A stretch of 64,000 bases of DNA, taken from positions 24,185-88,184 of the forward strand of contig NZ_MUMH01000045.1 of NCBI RefSeq assembly GCF_002155965.1. Direction: 5' to 3'. The position numbers and the translations under genes are program-made. Of this stretch, positions 28,101 through 41,077 are shown in pieces. The notes under the pieces are model-generated. The model saw only the letters and a program-made list of their open reading frames with translations. It made no database searches and had not been told where the DNA came from. The first letter of the stretch is position 1; the number at the start of each line of letters is the position of its first letter. This DNA comes from Allokutzneria sp. NRRL B-24872. GTDB taxonomy: Bacteria > Actinomycetota > Actinomycetes > Mycobacteriales > Pseudonocardiaceae.

Positions 28101-31100
28101 CCATTGAGGCCCAAGCAATTCTGGCGACCTACGGCCAGGACCGCGAGACGCCGTTGTGGTTGGGGTCGTTGAAGTCGAACCTCGGCCACACGCAGGCCGC
28201 GGCCGGTGTGGCTGGTGTGATCAAGACGGTGCTGGCGATGCGGCACCGAGTGCTGCCGAAGACGTTGCGGGTGGACGAGCCGACGCCGCACGTGGACTGG
28301 TCGGCGGGCTCGGTGCGGCTGCTGACCGAGGCGCAGCCGTGGGACGGGCCGCGTCGAGCCGGTGTGTCGTCCTTCGGCGTGAGCGGTACCAACGCGCATG
28401 TCATCGTCGAAGCGGGGCCGGAGGAGGTTCCGGCCGAGCCGCAGGACGGCGTGCTCGCGTGGGTCGTCTCCGCTCGTGGTGGGTCCGCGCTGCGCGGGCA
28501 GGCTGCCGAGCTTTTGTCCATTGTGGACGCTGAGCATCCGGCCGATGTCGGGTACTCGTTGATCACCGGGCGTGCCGCGCTGCCTGAGCGGGCCGTGGTG
28601 ATCGGGGAGGACCGCGCGGAGTTCCGCCGTGGCCTGACCGCGCTCGCGGCGGGAGAACCCGCTGACAACCTGATCGTCGGCACGGCGGCTGAGCAGCCCG
28701 ACGTGGTGTTCGTCTTCCCCGGCCAAGGGGCGCAGTGGTCGGGCATGGCGGTGGAGCTGCTGGACTCCTCCCCGGTGTTCGCCGAGCGCATGGCGGAGTG
28801 CGCGGCGGCCCTGGAACCGTTCGTGGAGTGGAACTTGCTCGACGCAGTGCGGCGCGGTGACTTCGACCGGGTTGACGTCGTGCAGCCGGTGCTGTGGGCC
28901 GTGATGGTGTCGCTCGCCGAGGTGTGGCGTTCGCATGGCGTCGAGCCAAGCGCGGTGCTCGGGCACAGCCAGGGCGAGATCGCGGCTGCCTGCGTCGCGG
29001 GTGCTCTGTCCCTTGTGGACGGTGCTCGGGTGGTGGCGTTGCGCAGCAAGGCGCTCAGCGTGCTGTCCGGGAAGGGCGGCATGGTGTCCGTTCCGCTCCC
29101 GGTCGAGCAGACCCGCGACCTCATCGCGCGGTGGGACGGCAAGATCTCCGTTGCGGCGGTCAACGGCCCCGGTGCCACGGTGGTGTCGGGCGACGCCGAT
29201 GCGCTGGCCGAACTCCTTGCCGAGGACGCTCGGGCCAAGCGCATCCCGGTGGACTACGCCTCGCACTCCGTGCAGGTCGAGGCGATCCGCGACGACGTTC
29301 TCACCGCGCTCGCGCCGATCGTGCCCCGCGCTTGCACCGTGCCGTTCTGCTCGTCGGTCACCGGTGATCTGCTCGACACCGTCGAGCTGGACGCGGAGTA
29401 CTGGTACCGCAGCCTGCGCCAGACCGTGGAGTTCGAAGCGGCCACGCGCTCGCTGCTCCGGCCTGGCACGGTGTTCATCGAGGTCAGCCCGCATGCTGTG
29501 CTGTCGATGGCCATTCAGGACACGGTCGGCGACGCGTCCGTGCTCGGAACGCTGCGGCGGGGGGACGGCGGCCTCAGGCGGCTGACGATGTCGCTGGCCG
29601 AAGCGCACGTGCGAGGTGTTGCCGTGCGGTGGCCGGAGTGGTCGGGCCGTCGGGTCGACCTGCCGACCTATGCCTTCGACCGCAAGCGCTATTGGCTGGA
29701 CGACCAGGCGGTCGCCGACGTCGAAGGGGCCGGGCTCTCCTCGCCCGATCACCCGTTGCTGGGCGCGGTGGTCGACCTCGGCGAGGACGGGTGCGTGCTC
29801 ACCGGCCGGATCTCGCTGGAGTCGCACGGCTGGCTGGCCGATCACGCTGTGCTGGGCTCGGTGCTGGTGCCCGGGACCGCGTTGGTGGACCTCGCGATCA
29901 CGGCCGGACGGGAGCGCGGTCTCTCGCATCTGGCGGAGCTGGCGCTTCAGGTTCCGTTGGTACTGCCGGAGAACGGCGCGGTGCTGCTGCGTGTCAGGGT
30001 CGATGCGACCGGCTCGGTGACGATCTCTTCGCGGCAGAACGGGCGGCAGGACTGGGTGCAGCACGCCTCGGGTGTGCTCGCCGCCGACGCGGTGCTCACG
30101 GAGCACCTTGCGGAATGGCCGCCCGTTGGCGCGGAGCCGGTGGACATCGCTGATCTGTACGAACGGTTCTCCCTGGCAGGATTGGACTACGGCCCGGCCT
30201 TCCAGGGGCTGCGGGCGGCGTGGCGGCGCGGCGAAGAGGTCTTCGCGGAGGTCGCCGCTGAGGTCACCGGCGACTTCGCCGTGCACCCGGCGCTGCTCGA
30301 CGCTGCCCTGCAAGCCATGGCGGTGCGCGGGGACGACGAGGTCAGGCTGCCGTTCACGTGGTCGGAGGTGTCGATCGGGCGCGGGACACCGGCGCGAGTG
30401 CGACTGCGCCCGGCCGGCGAAGGGCTGTCCGCGCTGATCACCGACGCGACCGGGGCGCCCGTCGCCTCGATCGGCTCGCTGGTGACGCGGCCGGTGACCC
30501 AGGTCGGCCCCGACTCGCTGTTCCGGGTCGTGTGGACCGAACTGCCGCCGCGACGACCGCACGCGTGGAGCTGGGCGATCCTCGGCGGCGAGCACGCCGG
30601 GCTGGCCAAGGCCCTGGAGTCGGCGCGCACCTTCCCCGACCTGGACTCGCTGGTCGAGGAGAGCTCCGCGCTGCCCGACGCCGTGGCTTTCCTGCTGGAG
30701 AGCAACGACGACGATCCCGTGCGCGCCACGCACGACGCGGTCGCTCGCGTGCTGGAGCTTGTGCAGGCGCGCCCTGACGACTGTCGCTTGGTGGTCGTGA
30801 GCAGGACCGGAGACCTCGCCGCAGCCGCTGCCGCTGGGCTGGTGAAGTCGGCTCAGGCCGAGGCGCCAGGGCGGATCACGTTGGTGGAGTGCGACTTCGA
30901 CGACCTCAGCCTCCTGCCTGCGGCGGTCGCCACGGACGAGCCGCACGTGGTGATCCGGTCGGGAGCGGTGTTCGCGCCGCGCCTCGCCCGGTCCTCGGAA
31001 CGGGGGACGCCGCCCACCTTCGAGGGAACCGTGTTGATCACCGGAGCGACGGGCCTGCTCGGTGGCTTGATCGCGCGGCACCTCGTCGCCGAACATGGCG

Positions 31101-32233
31101 TGCGGCGTCTGGTTCTGTTGGGGCGCAGCGGAGTGGTCGAAGGAGATCTGGACGCGGAGGTCACCGTCGTCGCCTGTGACGTGACCGATCGCGACGCGTT
31201 GGCCGCAGTGTTCGACGCGCACGAGATCACGGCGGTGGTCCACGCCGCCGGAGTGCTCGACGATGGCGCGATCGGATCGCTTACGCCGCAACGGGTTTCC
31301 TCGGTCCTGGCGCCCAAGGTCGACGGTGCGTGGAACCTGCACGAGCTGACCCGCGAGCGCGAGCTGTCCGCGTTCGTGCTGTTCTCCTCGTCGGCGGGTC
31401 TGATGGGTGGCGCGGGGCAGGGCAACTACGCGGCGGCCAACTCATTCCTTGACGCGCTGGCCGAACACCGCCGCGCCGAGGGCCTGCCCGCGCAGTCGCT
31501 GGCTTGGGGGTGGTGGGCGCCGCCGAGCGGGATGACCACCGGTGTCGACGAGGATCGTCTTGGCAGAGCGGGAGTTCTGCCGCTGTCGGTGGAAGAGGGG
31601 CTGGCGTTGTTCGACGCGGCGCTCGCCTCGGAGGAGCCCGTGCTCGCGCCGATCCGGCTCGACCTCGGCGCTCTGCGCGGCAGGGATGTGCCGTTGCTGC
31701 GCGGAATTCTGCGGGCGCCGGTGCGGGCTCAGGTCGAAGGTGGCTTCGCGGAGCGGTTCGCCGACGCGCCGGAGAACCTGCGTCCGCGCCTGCTGGTCGA
31801 TCTGGTGCGCAAGCAGGCCGCTGCCGTGCTCGGGCACACCGACGTGGACGCGGTCGGCGCCGAGCGGGGCTTCTTGGAGCTGGGCCTCGATTCGCTCACC
31901 GCGGTCGAGCTGCGCAACCGCCTCGGCGAAGCGACCGGGCTGCGGCTGCCCGCGACCACCGTGTTCGACCACCCGAGCCCGGCCGCCCTGGCACAACACC
32001 TCGGCGGCCTGCTCGCTGGGCGGCGGGGCGTGGACGTGCTCGGCGAGCTGGACCGGATGGAGAAGCTGGTCATGGCGCTGCCACCGGAGGACCCCGGCCG
32101 GGAACGGGCGCGGGCCCGGCTGCTGGCGCTGGCGGCGGCGTGCCTCCCCACGCGGGAGCCCTCGCCCGAGCTGGCGACGGCGGGCCTCGACGACATGTTC
32201 GCGATCATCGACGACGAGCTGGAGCAGCCATGA
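22178..32233 (+). CDS. type I modular polyketide synthase, modules 4 and 5
   Basis: 3351 residues. An N-terminal coiled-coil docking helix ([17 protein letters not shown]) is followed by KS4 (Cys200), AT4 (Ser648, VASH 748-751), DH4 (His952, Asp1107), KR4 (Tyr1451), ACP4 (Ser1601), KS5 (Cys1831), AT5 methylmalonyl (Ser2264, YASH), DH5 (His2556), KR5 (Tyr3084), ACP5 (Ser3239) and a docking tail ending [12 protein letters not shown]. Both modules carry active-looking DH plus B-type KR, so each installs an E double bond. The docking ends match the class-1a pairing between this enzyme, the preceding one and the next. The start, ATG 22178, lies eight bases after the previous stop with GGAAGGG upstream. 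Its TGA overlaps the next gene's ATG (ATGA). Confidence 0.96.
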   Translation: MSNEDKLFDYLKRVTADLREARQRLDEWREPIAIVGMACRFPGGIDDPDGLWRLVTAGGEVLSETPAGRGWSLDSHYDPDPEALGRTYVRHGGFFEDLAGFDADFFGISPREAVAMDPQQRLLLETTWEAIERAGIAPGSLRGERVGVFVGSNGQDYSRLSGPAELEGYLGLGSAASVLSGRVSYLLGLEGPTLTVDTACSSSLVALHLAAQALRARECSLAVVGGVTVMSVPDVFIELSRQGALSPDGRSKAFAESADGAGWAEGVAVLVTATLSEAERNGYPVLAVVRGSAVNQDGASNGLTAPNGPSQERVIRQALASAGLRPSEVDVVEAHGTGTRLGDPIEAEALLATYGQGRAEDPLAGSSIKRGPLWLGSVKSNIGHTQAAAGIAGVIKMVEAMRHDLLPKSLHIDTPTTHVDWSSGEVALLTEHRPWPRTEAPRRAAVSSFGVSGTNAHVVLEESPVAAEPRTPVGNRLVPWLLSARDDAALKAKARQLIEVDHNIVDVAFSLTSARDAMEHRAAVVAEDRDGFRSSLAALADGVAAAGVVKGVAREASDRVVFVFPGQGSQWAGMAVELLESSPVFAARMGECADAIKSFVDIDLIAVLREGSYTRIEVLQPVLWAVMVSLAEVWRSHGVQPAAVVGSSQGEVAAACVAGALSLVDGARIVVLRSQLFADELVGNGAVASVATSQEDVLARLASWPDLALAGINGPTAVTVAGPLAPLAGFVAACEADGLRARVLDTTVASHGPQVDPLHDRLVRSLAEVRPTSGGVPFCSTGSASIIDGAELDAEYWFANARRPVDFHGAISTLLAEGHRTFVEISPHPVLSTALQATAEEQGHDVAVVGTLRRGEGGQVRMLLSLAEAFTHGVPVVWNDVFDGGTRVDLPTYPFQHKRFWLDGATAAGDVTAVGLGAVDHPLLGAALDLAGDGCVLTGRIALESQSWLADHSALGTVLVPGTALVELAVTAGRHVGRGHLAELTLHTPLVLPETGGVRVQVRVGEDGGVLISSNLDGEDEWVRHAEGALTADRPLRMATVDWPPERAEPVDVAALYQRFADVGYGYGPQFQCVRAAWRLGTEVYAEVVLPEGIDPRGFSLHPALFDAALHPSALLGDLDEVRLPFSWEGVSITPTKATALRVRLTPGGSVLIADEQGDVVASVDRLTSRPVAAKQLSTARGAADWLYAVDWTPIPAPTASVPDDIAVVHVDTSGDPVEGTHAAVKHVLALLQESLTTSSRLAVVTPDLGLVASAVWGLVRAAQSEHPGQFVLVECDSPELVPAALATGEPQIAVRDGEFFVPRFARVPKPAGAPSFGGTVLITGATGLLGGLIARHLVAEHGVRRLVLLGRRGVVDAELDAEVTVVACDVTDREALATVFAEHDITAVIHAAGVLDDGVIETLTDEQVDSVLASKVDGAWNLHELSADVSAFVLFSSAAGVLGSPGQGNYAAANGFLDALAEFRRAQGLPAQSLAWGLWESTGDMAGELSAADLARMARGGVLPLSVEQGLALFDAACATDKAVLAPVRLDTTGLSGAVPPLLRSVVRARPTTWAGDLAALSESERDRVLLELVRAQAAAVLGRAEIEATRAFRDVGFDSLTSVELRNRLATATGLRLPATLVFDHPTPAALAAHLRTEALGSPRRTQAPARVSPVSEPIAIVGMACRFPGGLASPEQLWDFIQDGGDAAGPFPADRGWDLARLFDSDPEAIGKSYVREAGFLYDAAEFDADFFGISPREALSMDPQQRLLLETSWEVLERAGIDPTSVRGTRTGVFAGVMYAEYGGRLRTIPSELEGYVGNGSAGSVASGRVAYTLGLEGPAVTVDTACSSSLVALHLACQSLRQGDSTLALAGGVSVLSTPNLFVQYSRQRGLAPDGRCKPFAAAADGAAFSEGAAMVLLERLSDAERNGHPVLAVVRGSAVNQDGASNGLTAPNGPAQQRVITQALANARLTPSDVDVVEAHGTGTTLGDPIEAQAILATYGQDRETPLWLGSLKSNLGHTQAAAGVAGVIKTVLAMRHRVLPKTLRVDEPTPHVDWSAGSVRLLTEAQPWDGPRRAGVSSFGVSGTNAHVIVEAGPEEVPAEPQDGVLAWVVSARGGSALRGQAAELLSIVDAEHPADVGYSLITGRAALPERAVVIGEDRAEFRRGLTALAAGEPADNLIVGTAAEQPDVVFVFPGQGAQWSGMAVELLDSSPVFAERMAECAAALEPFVEWNLLDAVRRGDFDRVDVVQPVLWAVMVSLAEVWRSHGVEPSAVLGHSQGEIAAACVAGALSLVDGARVVALRSKALSVLSGKGGMVSVPLPVEQTRDLIARWDGKISVAAVNGPGATVVSGDADALAELLAEDARAKRIPVDYASHSVQVEAIRDDVLTALAPIVPRACTVPFCSSVTGDLLDTVELDAEYWYRSLRQTVEFEAATRSLLRPGTVFIEVSPHAVLSMAIQDTVGDASVLGTLRRGDGGLRRLTMSLAEAHVRGVAVRWPEWSGRRVDLPTYAFDRKRYWLDDQAVADVEGAGLSSPDHPLLGAVVDLGEDGCVLTGRISLESHGWLADHAVLGSVLVPGTALVDLAITAGRERGLSHLAELALQVPLVLPENGAVLLRVRVDATGSVTISSRQNGRQDWVQHASGVLAADAVLTEHLAEWPPVGAEPVDIADLYERFSLAGLDYGPAFQGLRAAWRRGEEVFAEVAAEVTGDFAVHPALLDAALQAMAVRGDDEVRLPFTWSEVSIGRGTPARVRLRPAGEGLSALITDATGAPVASIGSLVTRPVTQVGPDSLFRVVWTELPPRRPHAWSWAILGGEHAGLAKALESARTFPDLDSLVEESSALPDAVAFLLESNDDDPVRATHDAVARVLELVQARPDDCRLVVVSRTGDLAAAAAAGLVKSAQAEAPGRITLVECDFDDLSLLPAAVATDEPHVVIRSGAVFAPRLARSSERGTPPTFEGTVLITGATGLLGGLIARHLVAEHGVRRLVLLGRSGVVEGDLDAEVTVVACDVTDRDALAAVFDAHEITAVVHAAGVLDDGAIGSLTPQRVSSVLAPKVDGAWNLHELTRERELSAFVLFSSSAGLMGGAGQGNYAAANSFLDALAEHRRAEGLPAQSLAWGWWAPPSGMTTGVDEDRLGRAGVLPLSVEEGLALFDAALASEEPVLAPIRLDLGALRGRDVPLLRGILRAPVRAQVEGGFAERFADAPENLRPRLLVDLVRKQAAAVLGHTDVDAVGAERGFLELGLDSLTAVELRNRLGEATGLRLPATTVFDHPSPAALAQHLGGLLAGRRGVDVLGELDRMEKLVMALPPEDPGRERARARLLALAAACLPTREPSPELATAGLDDMFAIIDDELEQP
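22260..27095 (+). other. PKS module 4: KS-AT(VASH type)-DH-KR-ACP
   Basis: The AT nucleophile motif is GSSQGE, with Ser in place of the usual His, and the selectivity motif is VASH rather than YASH or HAFH. This suggests a substituted extender such as ethylmalonyl, methoxymalonyl or methylmalonyl; I cannot choose. [12 protein letters not shown] and DAALH intact. KR: VLDDG, B-type. Product: C14(R)=C15. Confidence 0.75.
27150..32010 (+). other. PKS module 5: KS-AT(methylmalonyl)-DH-KR-ACP
   Basis: AT: GHSQGE and [16 protein letters not shown] and DAALQ intact. KR: VLDDG, B-type. ACP: LDSL. Product: C12(methyl)=C13. Confidence 0.88.
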
Positions 32234-35200
32234 CCGCGGGTGCCTCGGACGAGAAGGTTCTCGCCTACCTCAAGCGGCTGACCACCGATCTGCGGCAGAC
32301 CCGCGAGCGGCTGCGCGCCGCCGAGTCCCGGCGCAGCGAGCCGATCGCGATCATCGGCATGGCCTGCCGCCTGCCCGGCGGAGTGAGCACGCCCGAGCAG
32401 CTGGGCGAGCTGCTCGCCCGCGGCGCCGACGCGATCTCGCCGCTGCCCACCGACCGCGGCTGGGACCTCGCGGCCCTGGCCGCGGACCCGGAACTGCCGG
32501 GGACCTGTTACGCCAGCGGCGGCGGGTTCCTGGCCGGCGCGGCGGACTTCGACCCGGAGTTCTTCGGGATCTCACCCCGCGAAGCCCTCGCGATGGACCC
32601 GCAGCAACGCCTGCTGCTGGAGACCTCGTGGGAGGCTTTCGAACGCGCCGGGATCGACCCGTTGTCGTTGCGGGGAAGCAGAACCGGCGTGTTCACCGGG
32701 CTCATGCACCACGAGTACGCCGCGCGCCTGCACCGGGTTCCGCGTGAGCTGGAGGGCTACCTCGGCAACGGCAGCGCGGGCAGCATCGCTTCCGGCCGGG
32801 TCGCCTACACCCTCGGCTTGGAGGGCCCAGCGATCACTGTGGACACCGCGTGCTCGTCGTCGTTGGTGGCGCTTCACCTGGCGTGCCAGGCGTTGCGGGC
32901 CGGGGACTGCACGCTCGCCGTCGCAGGGGGCGTGTCGGTCATGGCCACACCCGGCGGACTGGTGGAGTTCAGCCGCCAACGCGGCTTGTCGCCGGATGGG
33001 CGCTGCAAGGCCTTCGCCGACTCCGCTGACGGCACCGGGCTCGCGGAGGGCGCGGCGATCGTGGTCGTGGAGCGCCTGTCCGACGCGCAGCGCAACGGGC
33101 ATCCGGTGCTGGCCGTCGTGCGCGGCTCGGCGATCAACTCCGATGGCGCGAGCAGCGGGCTGACCGCGCCCAACGGCCCTTCCCAGGAGCGCGTGATCCG
33201 CGCCGCGCTGGACAACGCCGGGCTCGCACCGTCCGATGTGGACGTTGTGGAGGCGCACGGTACCGGCACGATGTTGGGTGATCCCATTGAGGCGCAGGTG
33301 ATTCTGGCGACCTATGGTCAGGATCGCGAGGTTCCGTTGTGGTTGGGGTCGTTGAAGTCGAACCTCGGCCACACGCAGGCCGCGGCCGGTGTCGCCGGTG
33401 TGATCAAGATGGTCGTGTCGATGGGGCGGGGAGTGCTGCCGCGCACCCTGCACGTCGACCAGCCTTCGTCGCAGGTGGACTGGTCGGTCGGTTCGGTCCG
33501 GCTGCTCACCGAGGAGCAGCCGTGGACCGGTCCGCGCCGCGCCGGTGTGTCGTCCTTTGGCGTAAGCGGGACCAACGCCCACGTCGTCCTGGAGGCGACG
33601 CCGTCGTTGGCGCCTGCAGTCGGGTGCGAGGCTGGGCCGTGGTTGCTGTCGGGCCGGAGTCCGCAGCGCCTGCGCGCTCAGGCCTCGGCACTTGTGTCCT
33701 CTGTGGACGGACAGGCAGTCGGTGACGTCGGCTTCTCGCTGGCCACGAACCGGTCCGCCTGGGAGCACCGCGCGGTCGTCCTGTCCGACCACCTCGCCGG
33801 GCTCCGGGCGGTCGCTGAGGGTGCCTCCGTTCCGCAGGTCGTTTTTGGGACCGTGACCCAGGGCGGACTGGGTTTCCTGTTCACCGGTCAGGGTTCGCAG
33901 CGGGCTGGGATGGGCCGCGACCTGCGTGTTTATCCGGTTTTCGCTGCTGCGTACGACGCGGTGGGCCTGGAGATCGGCGACGACCTCGACCAGACCGTGA
34001 ATGCTCAGCGGGCGTTGTTCGCGTTCGAGGTGGCGTTGTTCCGGTTGTTCGAGTCGTGGGGCGTGCGCCCGGACTTCGTCGCCGGGCACTCGATCGGTGA
34101 GGTCGCGGCTGCGCACGTCGCTGGTGTGTTGTCGCTGGATGACGCGTGTGTCCTGGTGGAGGCCCGGTCGCGCCTGATGCAGAGCATGCCGCCCGGCGTG
34201 ATGGTTGCGGTGCAGGCCAGCGTGGAGGAACTGGGCGAGCTGCCTTCGGGGGTGTGCATCGCGGCGGTGAACTCGCCGTCGTCGGTGGTGCTGTCTGGTG
34301 ACCCCGTCGTGGAGGAGTTCGCGGCTCGGTGGAAGCACAAGAAGCTCCGCGTGAGTCACGCGTTCCACTCGCATCACATGGACGGGATGCTGGCTGAGTT
34401 CCGCGAGGTGGTGCGCGGGCTGACGTTCAACCGGCCGCAGCTCGGCATGCTCGGTGACGTCACTGACCCGGAGCACTGGGTGCGCCAGGTCCGCGAACCC
34501 GTGCTGTTCCTCGACGCGGTAAAGGGACTGCGTACCGAAGGGGTCCGGACGCTGCTCGAACTGGGACCCGATGCCGTGTTGACCGCGATGGGCGCGGAAT
34601 GCGTGGAGGACGCCGCGTTCGTGCCGACACTCCGTCCCGAGCGGCCGGAACCCGATGCCGTGATCACCGCCTTGGCGCACCTGCACGTGCGCGGCATCCA
34701 CGTCGACTGGCCCGTGTTGTTCCCAGGAGCGCGGCGCGTGGACCTGCCGACGACGGTGTTCCACCACGAGCGCCTCTGGCTGGACCAGACCACGGTCGGC
34801 GTCGGCCTGCCGTCTGCTGAACACCCGCTGATGACGGGCGTGCTCGACCTCGACGACGGCGGCCACGTGCTGGTCGGCGGGCTGCGCGCGCAGGGCTGGC
34901 TCAGCGAACACGTCCTGGCCGGGGCGGCCACGGTGCCGGGGACCGCGCTCGTCGAACTGGCCATCGCGGCCGGACGCCGTGCCGGGTTCGGGCGGCTCGC
35001 CGAGCTGACCATTCTCGAACCTCTGGTGCTGACCGAAACCGACGTCACGGTCCAGGTTCAGGTGGCCCCCGGCGGAGAAGTGACCGTGTCCTCGCAGGGG
35101 GTGCGGCACGCCGAGGGAATCCTCGTGGCCGCCGCGCCGCTGAGTGCGAAGCCGTGGACGCCGCAGGAACCCCTGGACATCACGAGCTTCTACGAGCGCA

Positions 35201-38200
35201 TCGGTGTCGCCTACGGACCGACCTTCCAAGGCGTGAAGACCGCGTGGCGCGACGGGGACGACGTCCTGTGCGAGGTCGAACTCCCCGAAGCCGTCGACAT
35301 CGCGGGCTTCGGCGTGCACCCGGCGCTGTTCGACGCGGCCCTGCACGGCTTCGCCCTCGCTGAGCAGGACAGCCAGGTTCGCGTCCCGTTCTCCTGGAAC
35401 GGAGTCTCAATTGGGACTACGTCCGTGCGGAAGCTCCGCGTCCGGCTCTCACCGCTCGGTGGCGGTGCGGTGTCTCTCGTCGCTACCGACGTGGACGGCA
35501 CACCGGTCATCTCGGTGGACTCGTTGGCCACCAGGCCGATCGGGAAGCTTCGACCGCGCCTGGGGAACTGGTTGTTCCGCGTCGCGTGGCTGCGGATCGA
35601 ACGCGGCGAGGACGTCGAGGTCCGCAGCGTCCGCCCCGCCTCGGTCTACGACGCCCTCAGCGCCGTGCAGTCCGCCGAGGAGCGCACTGCGATCCTGGTG
35701 GAACCCGGTCTCAATGGGGCCGCGATCCGTGGGCTGGTCCGGTCGGCCCAAACCGAGCGCCCTGGCCAGTTCGTCCTGGTGGAGTGCGAGGACGACGACC
35801 TGGTCTCAGCCGCTGCGGGGACCGGGGAGCCCGAGGTGGCTGTCCGGGACGGTGAGCTGTACGTGCCGCGTTGGGTGCACGCGCCGAAACCCGAGCCCGT
35901 CTCGGTGATCACGCCCGACGACACCGTGCTGATCACCGGTGGCACGGGTGTCATCGGCGGCATCGTCGCGCGGCACCTCGTCGCCGAGCACGGGGTGCGG
36001 AACCTGGTCATTCTGGGGCGCAGCGGAAAGGCCGATGTCGACGACATCGATGCGAACGTCACCGTGCTCGCGTGTGACGTCTCCGACCGTGACGCGCTGG
36101 CGGCGGTGTTCGCCGAGCACGACATCACGGCCGTCATGCACGCGGCCGGCCTGCTCGACGACGCGCTGGTCGAAGATCTCAACGCGGACCGGATCGACGC
36201 GGTCATGGCGCCGAAGGCCGACGCGGCGTGGCACCTGCACGAGCTGACGCGCGACCGCGAGCTGTCGGCCTTCGTGATGTTCTCTTCGGCATCAGGCCAC
36301 CTGGGCGGTGGGGGACAAGCCAACTACGCGGCGGCCAACGCCTACTTGGACGCGCTCGCCGAGCACCGTCGGGATCAGGGCCTGCCCGCGCAGTCGCTCG
36401 CCTGGGGCCTGTGGGGGCCCGAGAGCAAGATGACCGCCGAGCTTGACGACACGATCCGCGGCTGGCTGGAGAGCGCCGGTGTCGCGGCGATGACGGCCGA
36501 GCAGGGCATGGCGCTGCTGGACGCGGCGATGGCCCTCGGCGATCCGGTGCTGGTGCCCATGCGCGTGGAGCCCAAGGACTACGTCCCTCCATTGTGGACA
36601 GAAATCGCGACCGCGCGGGAAGAAGTGCGCGAGGAGAACGACCTGCTGGAGCTGGTGCGCGGCCTGGCCGCCGCGGTGCTCGGGCATCCGGGACCGGAGC
36701 GTGTCCACGCCGACCGCGCGTTCCTGGACAGCGGTTTCGACTCCCTCGCGGCCGTCGAGCTGCGCAACCGGCTGCACGCGGAACTCGGGCTGCGCCTGCC
36801 CGCCACGGTGCTCTTCGACCACCCGACGCCGATCGCGCTCGCCGATCATCTGCGTGCTGAACTGGCTGGCACACAACAGAAAACGTCCGACGAAGTTGTT
36901 CGCGCGGTCGACGAGCCGATTGCGATCGTGGGGATGGCTTGCCGCTTCCCCGGTGGTGTCACGACGCCGGAAGAGCTGTGGGACCTGCTCTTGGCGGAGC
37001 GCGACGCGGTGACCGGATTTCCTTCCGGGCGCGGGTGGAACGTCCCCTACGACCCCGACGGTGACCGTCCCGGGTCGAGCTACGTCCGTGAGGGCGGGTT
37101 CCTGCACGACGCCGCCGACTTCGACGCCGCGTTCTTCGGGATCTCACCGCACGAAGCCACCGCGATGGACCCGCAGCACCGACTGCTCCTGGAAACCACG
37201 TGGGAGGCCTTCGAGAACGCGGGCATTGACCCGATCTCCGTGCGGGGCAGCCAGACCGGCGTGTTCGTCGGCGCGATGTACCACGACTACGCGGCTCGGT
37301 TCCCCGTCGCGCCGGAAGGGTTCGAGGGCTACCTCGGCAGCGGCAGCGCGGGCAGTGTCGCTTCGGGCCGCGTGTCCTACACCTTCGGCCTCGAAGGACC
37401 GGCGGTCACGGTGGACACCGCGTGTTCGTCGTCGCTGGTGTCGTTGCACTGGGCAGCGCAGTCGCTGCGCCAGGGCGAATGCTCGATGGCCCTGGCCGGA
37501 GGCGTCACCGTCATGGCCACGCCCGGCGCGTTCGTCGAGTTCAGCCGCCAACGAGGACTGGCCCCGGACGGCCGCTGCAAGCCCTTCGCGGACGCGGCGG
37601 ACGGAACCGGCTGGTCAGAAGGTGCCGGGATGCTGCTGCTGGAGCGCCTGTCCGACGCGCGCCGCAACGGGCACCCCGTCATGGCGGTGATCAGGGGGAG
37701 CGCGGTGAACCAGGACGGCGCCTCCAACGGCCTCACCGCACCGAACGGTCCCGCGCAGCAACGAGTCATCCGCCGCGCGCTCGCCGCCGCGGGCGTCCAA
37801 CCGTCTGAAGTGGACGTTGTGGAAGCGCACGGAACCGGCACGACGTTGGGCGATCCCATTGAGGCGCAGGCGGTGCTGGCGACCTACGGTGCGGAGCGGG
37901 AACTGCCGCTGCTGCTGGGATCGGTGAAGTCCAACCTCGGCCACACTCAGGCGGCGGCCGGGGTCGCCGGTGTCATCAAGCTCGTCCAGGCCATGCGGCA
38001 CGGCACGGTGCCGAAGACCCTGCACGTCGATGTGCCGACGTCCCATGTGGACTGGTCGGCCGGAACGGTACGGCTGGCGACCGAGACCGCTGAGTGGCCG
38101 GAGGTGGGGCGTCCACGTCGGGCTGCTGTGTCCTCCTTCGGCATCAGCGGGACCAACGCGCACGTGATCCTTGAAGAGGGGCCGCGCGATGTCGAAACCG

Positions 38201-41070
38201 AGCGCGCTCCGGCGACCGGCGTCGTGCCCTGGGTTCTGTCGGGGCGCAGCGAAGCGGCTGTGCGCGAGCAGGCCCGACGCTTGCTGACCGTCGACGCCGA
38301 CCCGCGCGATGTCGGCTTCTCCCTCGCCACCACGCGTGCCAGGCTGAGCCACCGTGCGGTCGCCAGCGGACGTGACGGCTTGCGAGCGCTCGCGCGTGGT
38401 GAAGCGCCGGTCGTGGAGATTCCCGCCGGGCGTCTGGGTTTCTTGTTCACCGGTCAGGGTTCGCAGCGGGCGGGGATGGGCCGCGACCTGCGTGTCTATC
38501 CGGTTTTCGCTGCTGCGTACGACGCGGTGGGCCTGGATATCGGTGACGACCTCGATCAAACCGTGAATGCTCAGCGTGCTTTGTTCGCGTTTGAGGTGGC
38601 GTTGTTCCGGTTGTTCGAGTCGTGGGGTGTCCGGCCGGATTTTGTTGCTGGGCACTCGATTGGTGAGGTCGCCGCTGCGCATGTGGCTGGTGTGTTGTCG
38701 CTGGATGACGCGTGTGTCCTGGTGGAGGCGCGGTCGCGGCTGATGCAGGCGATGCCGCCCGGCGTGATGGTCGCGGTGCAGGCCAGCGTCGAGGAGATCG
38801 GAGAGCTGCCGGAGGGCGTCTGCCTCGCTGCTGTCAATGGGCCCAACGCAATCGTTCTGTCCGGAGATGCGGTGGTGGAGGAGTTCGCGCAACGCTGGAA
38901 GCACAAGAAGCTCCGCGTGAGCCACGCGTTCCACTCGCATCACATGGACGGGATGCTCGACGACTTCCGCGAGGTCGTGCGGGGGCTGACGTTCGCCAAG
39001 CCCGAGATCGCGATGCCCGGGGATGTCACCGATCCGGAGTACTGGGTGCGCCAGGTTCGCGAACCAGTGCGGTTCCTGGACATGGTGCGCGCGGCCCGGG
39101 CTGAGGTGTTCGTGGAGATCGGCCCGGACGCGGTGCTCACGCCGATGGGCGCCGAGTGCGTGCCGGACGCGGTCTTCCTGCCGACGCTGCGCGCCGGACA
39201 TCCCGAGCTTGAGTCGGTGATCACCGCGCTCGGCCATCTGTCCGAAGTGGACTGGGAGGCCGTTTTCCCCGGTGCGCGGCGGATCGAGCTGCCCACCTAT
39301 CCGTTCCAACGCCAGCGCTACTGGCTCGACAACTCATTGTCCACTGTGGATGGTTGGTGGTACCGCGCCGAATGGCAGGTCCTGCCGGAGCCGGAAGCAC
39401 CCGTGCTGAGCGGGGAGTGGGTGGTCCTTGGCGAAGACACCGCGATCGAGCGCGCCTTGGAAGCACACGGCGCGACGGTTCGGCGATCCGACGAACTGAG
39501 CGGCGCGGCCGGAATCGTCTCCCTGAGCGACGACGTCACCGCCACTGTCGACCTGCTCCGCGCGGGTGTGCCTGTGTGGTGCGTGACGCGGGGTGCGGTC
39601 GCGGCGCGGGAAACCGAGTCCATCGCGGACGCGAAGCAGGCGCAGCTGTGGGGGCTCGGCCGAGTCGCCGCGCTGGAGCACCCGCGTACGTGGGGCGGGC
39701 TGATCGACCTGCCCGACGTCCTCGACGACACCGCAGCACGCAGGTTCGCGGCTGCGCTGGCTGGCAACGAGGACCAGGTCGCGGTGCGGCCGGAAGGGAT
39801 CTCCGCGCGCAGGCTCCGCCGAAGCACGCCGGGCGGAGGGCGGTGGAAGCCGAGCGGAACGGTGCTGGTCACCGGTGGTACTGGGGCTGTTGGTGCGCAC
39901 ACCGCGCGCTGGCTCGCCCGCAACGGCGCCGATCACCTGATCCTGATCAGCCGCCGTGGCCCGGACGCTCCCGGCGCCGCCGAACTGAAGGCGCTCGACT
40001 GCGAGGTGACCATCGTGGCCTGCGACGCCGCCGACCGGGACGCCTTGAAGCAACTGCTCGACGAGCACCCGGTCGACGCCGTCGTGCACGCGGCGGGTGT
40101 CGTCGACGACGGCCTGCTCACCGAGCTGACCCCGCAGCGGCTCGACGAGGTACTGCGTCCCAAAGTGAACGCTGTACAGAACCTGCACGAGCTGTGTCCG
40201 GACGTCTCCGCGTTCGTCCTGTTCTCCTCGCTCGCGGGAACGCTCGGCAGCGCGGGGCAGGGGAACTACGCGGCGGCCAACGCCCACCTCGACGCGATCG
40301 CCGTCCAGCGGCGTGCCGCCGGGATGCCCGCGACCTCCATCGCCTGGGGTCCCTGGGCGGAGGCCGGCATGGCGGAGGGGGAGATCGGCGACCGGCTGGC
40401 CCGGGGCGGTCTCGCGCCGATGGACCCCGCTGCGGCGGTCGAGGCGCTGGCCGAGGCGGTCGGTGACGGCAGCCCGTGCCTCGTGGTCGCCGACGTCGAC
40501 TGGGACCGCTTTGGCACGGGGTTCACATCGGCCCGGCCGAGTCCTCTGCTCACCGACTTGGTGCACGTCCGCGCGGAGCCCTCGGAGTGGTTGCGGCGGA
40601 CAGCGGATCTGCCTGCGGCGGAGCAGCGGCGCGCGGTGCTGCGGCTCGTGCGGACCCAGGCCGCGACCGTGCTCGGGCACCGAGGAGCGGACGCGGTACC
40701 GAGTGGAACGGCGTTCCGCGAGCTGGGCTTCGACTCGCTCGCCGCCCTCCAGCTGCGCACCGGACTGGGCGCGGCCACCGAGCTGGAGCTGCCGCCGACG
40801 CTGGTGTTCGACCACCCGACCCCGGCCGCGCTGGCGGAGCACCTGCACGAGCTGCTGTTCGACGGGACAGCCGAGCCCGACGAGGACGCCGAGATCCGCC
40901 GCGTGCTGGCGAGCGTCCCGATCGCCCGGCTGCGCGCGACGGGCCTGCTGGACACGCTCAGGGCGCTGGCCGAGACCACTGAGGCGGAACCGGAGCCCGC
41001 CACCACGGAGATCGACTCGCTGACCCCGGAGGACCTGCTGCGCAGGGTCTTCGACGGCACGGAGGACTGA
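32230..41070 (+). CDS. type I modular polyketide synthase, modules 6 and 7
   Basis: 2946 residues. The N-terminal docking helix ([15 protein letters not shown]) pairs with the tail of the previous enzyme. Domains: KS6 (Cys208), AT6 malonyl (Ser621, HAFH from 710), DH6 (His894), KR6 (Tyr1366), ACP6 (Ser1505), KS7 (Cys1732), AT7 malonyl (Ser2143), KR7 (Tyr2680), ACP7 (Ser2836). The C-terminal tail ([12 protein letters not shown], then [12 protein letters not shown]) differs from the [12 protein letters not shown] tails of the other subunits and belongs to another docking class. Its start overlaps the preceding stop (ATGA), and the next gene begins seven bases after its own stop. Confidence 0.96.
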   Translation: MTAGASDEKVLAYLKRLTTDLRQTRERLRAAESRRSEPIAIIGMACRLPGGVSTPEQLGELLARGADAISPLPTDRGWDLAALAADPELPGTCYASGGGFLAGAADFDPEFFGISPREALAMDPQQRLLLETSWEAFERAGIDPLSLRGSRTGVFTGLMHHEYAARLHRVPRELEGYLGNGSAGSIASGRVAYTLGLEGPAITVDTACSSSLVALHLACQALRAGDCTLAVAGGVSVMATPGGLVEFSRQRGLSPDGRCKAFADSADGTGLAEGAAIVVVERLSDAQRNGHPVLAVVRGSAINSDGASSGLTAPNGPSQERVIRAALDNAGLAPSDVDVVEAHGTGTMLGDPIEAQVILATYGQDREVPLWLGSLKSNLGHTQAAAGVAGVIKMVVSMGRGVLPRTLHVDQPSSQVDWSVGSVRLLTEEQPWTGPRRAGVSSFGVSGTNAHVVLEATPSLAPAVGCEAGPWLLSGRSPQRLRAQASALVSSVDGQAVGDVGFSLATNRSAWEHRAVVLSDHLAGLRAVAEGASVPQVVFGTVTQGGLGFLFTGQGSQRAGMGRDLRVYPVFAAAYDAVGLEIGDDLDQTVNAQRALFAFEVALFRLFESWGVRPDFVAGHSIGEVAAAHVAGVLSLDDACVLVEARSRLMQSMPPGVMVAVQASVEELGELPSGVCIAAVNSPSSVVLSGDPVVEEFAARWKHKKLRVSHAFHSHHMDGMLAEFREVVRGLTFNRPQLGMLGDVTDPEHWVRQVREPVLFLDAVKGLRTEGVRTLLELGPDAVLTAMGAECVEDAAFVPTLRPERPEPDAVITALAHLHVRGIHVDWPVLFPGARRVDLPTTVFHHERLWLDQTTVGVGLPSAEHPLMTGVLDLDDGGHVLVGGLRAQGWLSEHVLAGAATVPGTALVELAIAAGRRAGFGRLAELTILEPLVLTETDVTVQVQVAPGGEVTVSSQGVRHAEGILVAAAPLSAKPWTPQEPLDITSFYERIGVAYGPTFQGVKTAWRDGDDVLCEVELPEAVDIAGFGVHPALFDAALHGFALAEQDSQVRVPFSWNGVSIGTTSVRKLRVRLSPLGGGAVSLVATDVDGTPVISVDSLATRPIGKLRPRLGNWLFRVAWLRIERGEDVEVRSVRPASVYDALSAVQSAEERTAILVEPGLNGAAIRGLVRSAQTERPGQFVLVECEDDDLVSAAAGTGEPEVAVRDGELYVPRWVHAPKPEPVSVITPDDTVLITGGTGVIGGIVARHLVAEHGVRNLVILGRSGKADVDDIDANVTVLACDVSDRDALAAVFAEHDITAVMHAAGLLDDALVEDLNADRIDAVMAPKADAAWHLHELTRDRELSAFVMFSSASGHLGGGGQANYAAANAYLDALAEHRRDQGLPAQSLAWGLWGPESKMTAELDDTIRGWLESAGVAAMTAEQGMALLDAAMALGDPVLVPMRVEPKDYVPPLWTEIATAREEVREENDLLELVRGLAAAVLGHPGPERVHADRAFLDSGFDSLAAVELRNRLHAELGLRLPATVLFDHPTPIALADHLRAELAGTQQKTSDEVVRAVDEPIAIVGMACRFPGGVTTPEELWDLLLAERDAVTGFPSGRGWNVPYDPDGDRPGSSYVREGGFLHDAADFDAAFFGISPHEATAMDPQHRLLLETTWEAFENAGIDPISVRGSQTGVFVGAMYHDYAARFPVAPEGFEGYLGSGSAGSVASGRVSYTFGLEGPAVTVDTACSSSLVSLHWAAQSLRQGECSMALAGGVTVMATPGAFVEFSRQRGLAPDGRCKPFADAADGTGWSEGAGMLLLERLSDARRNGHPVMAVIRGSAVNQDGASNGLTAPNGPAQQRVIRRALAAAGVQPSEVDVVEAHGTGTTLGDPIEAQAVLATYGAERELPLLLGSVKSNLGHTQAAAGVAGVIKLVQAMRHGTVPKTLHVDVPTSHVDWSAGTVRLATETAEWPEVGRPRRAAVSSFGISGTNAHVILEEGPRDVETERAPATGVVPWVLSGRSEAAVREQARRLLTVDADPRDVGFSLATTRARLSHRAVASGRDGLRALARGEAPVVEIPAGRLGFLFTGQGSQRAGMGRDLRVYPVFAAAYDAVGLDIGDDLDQTVNAQRALFAFEVALFRLFESWGVRPDFVAGHSIGEVAAAHVAGVLSLDDACVLVEARSRLMQAMPPGVMVAVQASVEEIGELPEGVCLAAVNGPNAIVLSGDAVVEEFAQRWKHKKLRVSHAFHSHHMDGMLDDFREVVRGLTFAKPEIAMPGDVTDPEYWVRQVREPVRFLDMVRAARAEVFVEIGPDAVLTPMGAECVPDAVFLPTLRAGHPELESVITALGHLSEVDWEAVFPGARRIELPTYPFQRQRYWLDNSLSTVDGWWYRAEWQVLPEPEAPVLSGEWVVLGEDTAIERALEAHGATVRRSDELSGAAGIVSLSDDVTATVDLLRAGVPVWCVTRGAVAARETESIADAKQAQLWGLGRVAALEHPRTWGGLIDLPDVLDDTAARRFAAALAGNEDQVAVRPEGISARRLRRSTPGGGRWKPSGTVLVTGGTGAVGAHTARWLARNGADHLILISRRGPDAPGAAELKALDCEVTIVACDAADRDALKQLLDEHPVDAVVHAAGVVDDGLLTELTPQRLDEVLRPKVNAVQNLHELCPDVSAFVLFSSLAGTLGSAGQGNYAAANAHLDAIAVQRRAAGMPATSIAWGPWAEAGMAEGEIGDRLARGGLAPMDPAAAVEALAEAVGDGSPCLVVADVDWDRFGTGFTSARPSPLLTDLVHVRAEPSEWLRRTADLPAAEQRRAVLRLVRTQAATVLGHRGADAVPSGTAFRELGFDSLAALQLRTGLGAATELELPPTLVFDHPTPAALAEHLHELLFDGTAEPDEDAEIRRVLASVPIARLRATGLLDTLRALAETTEAEPEPATTEIDSLTPEDLLRRVFDGTED
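32338..36870 (+). other. PKS module 6: KS-AT(malonyl)-DH-KR-ACP
   Basis: AT: GHSIGE and [16 protein letters not shown] and DAALH intact. KR: LLDDA, B-type. Product: C10=C11, completing a conjugated 10,12,14-triene with modules 4 and 5. Confidence 0.86.
36910..40860 (+). other. PKS module 7: KS-AT(malonyl)-KR-ACP
   Basis: AT: GHSIGE and HAFH. No DH; only a short remnant of a dimerisation element (STVDGW) precedes the KR. KR: VVDDG, B-type. Product: a 9-hydroxyl, a plausible glycosylation site next to the triene. Confidence 0.86.
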
Positions 41071-41077
41071 GCCGAGC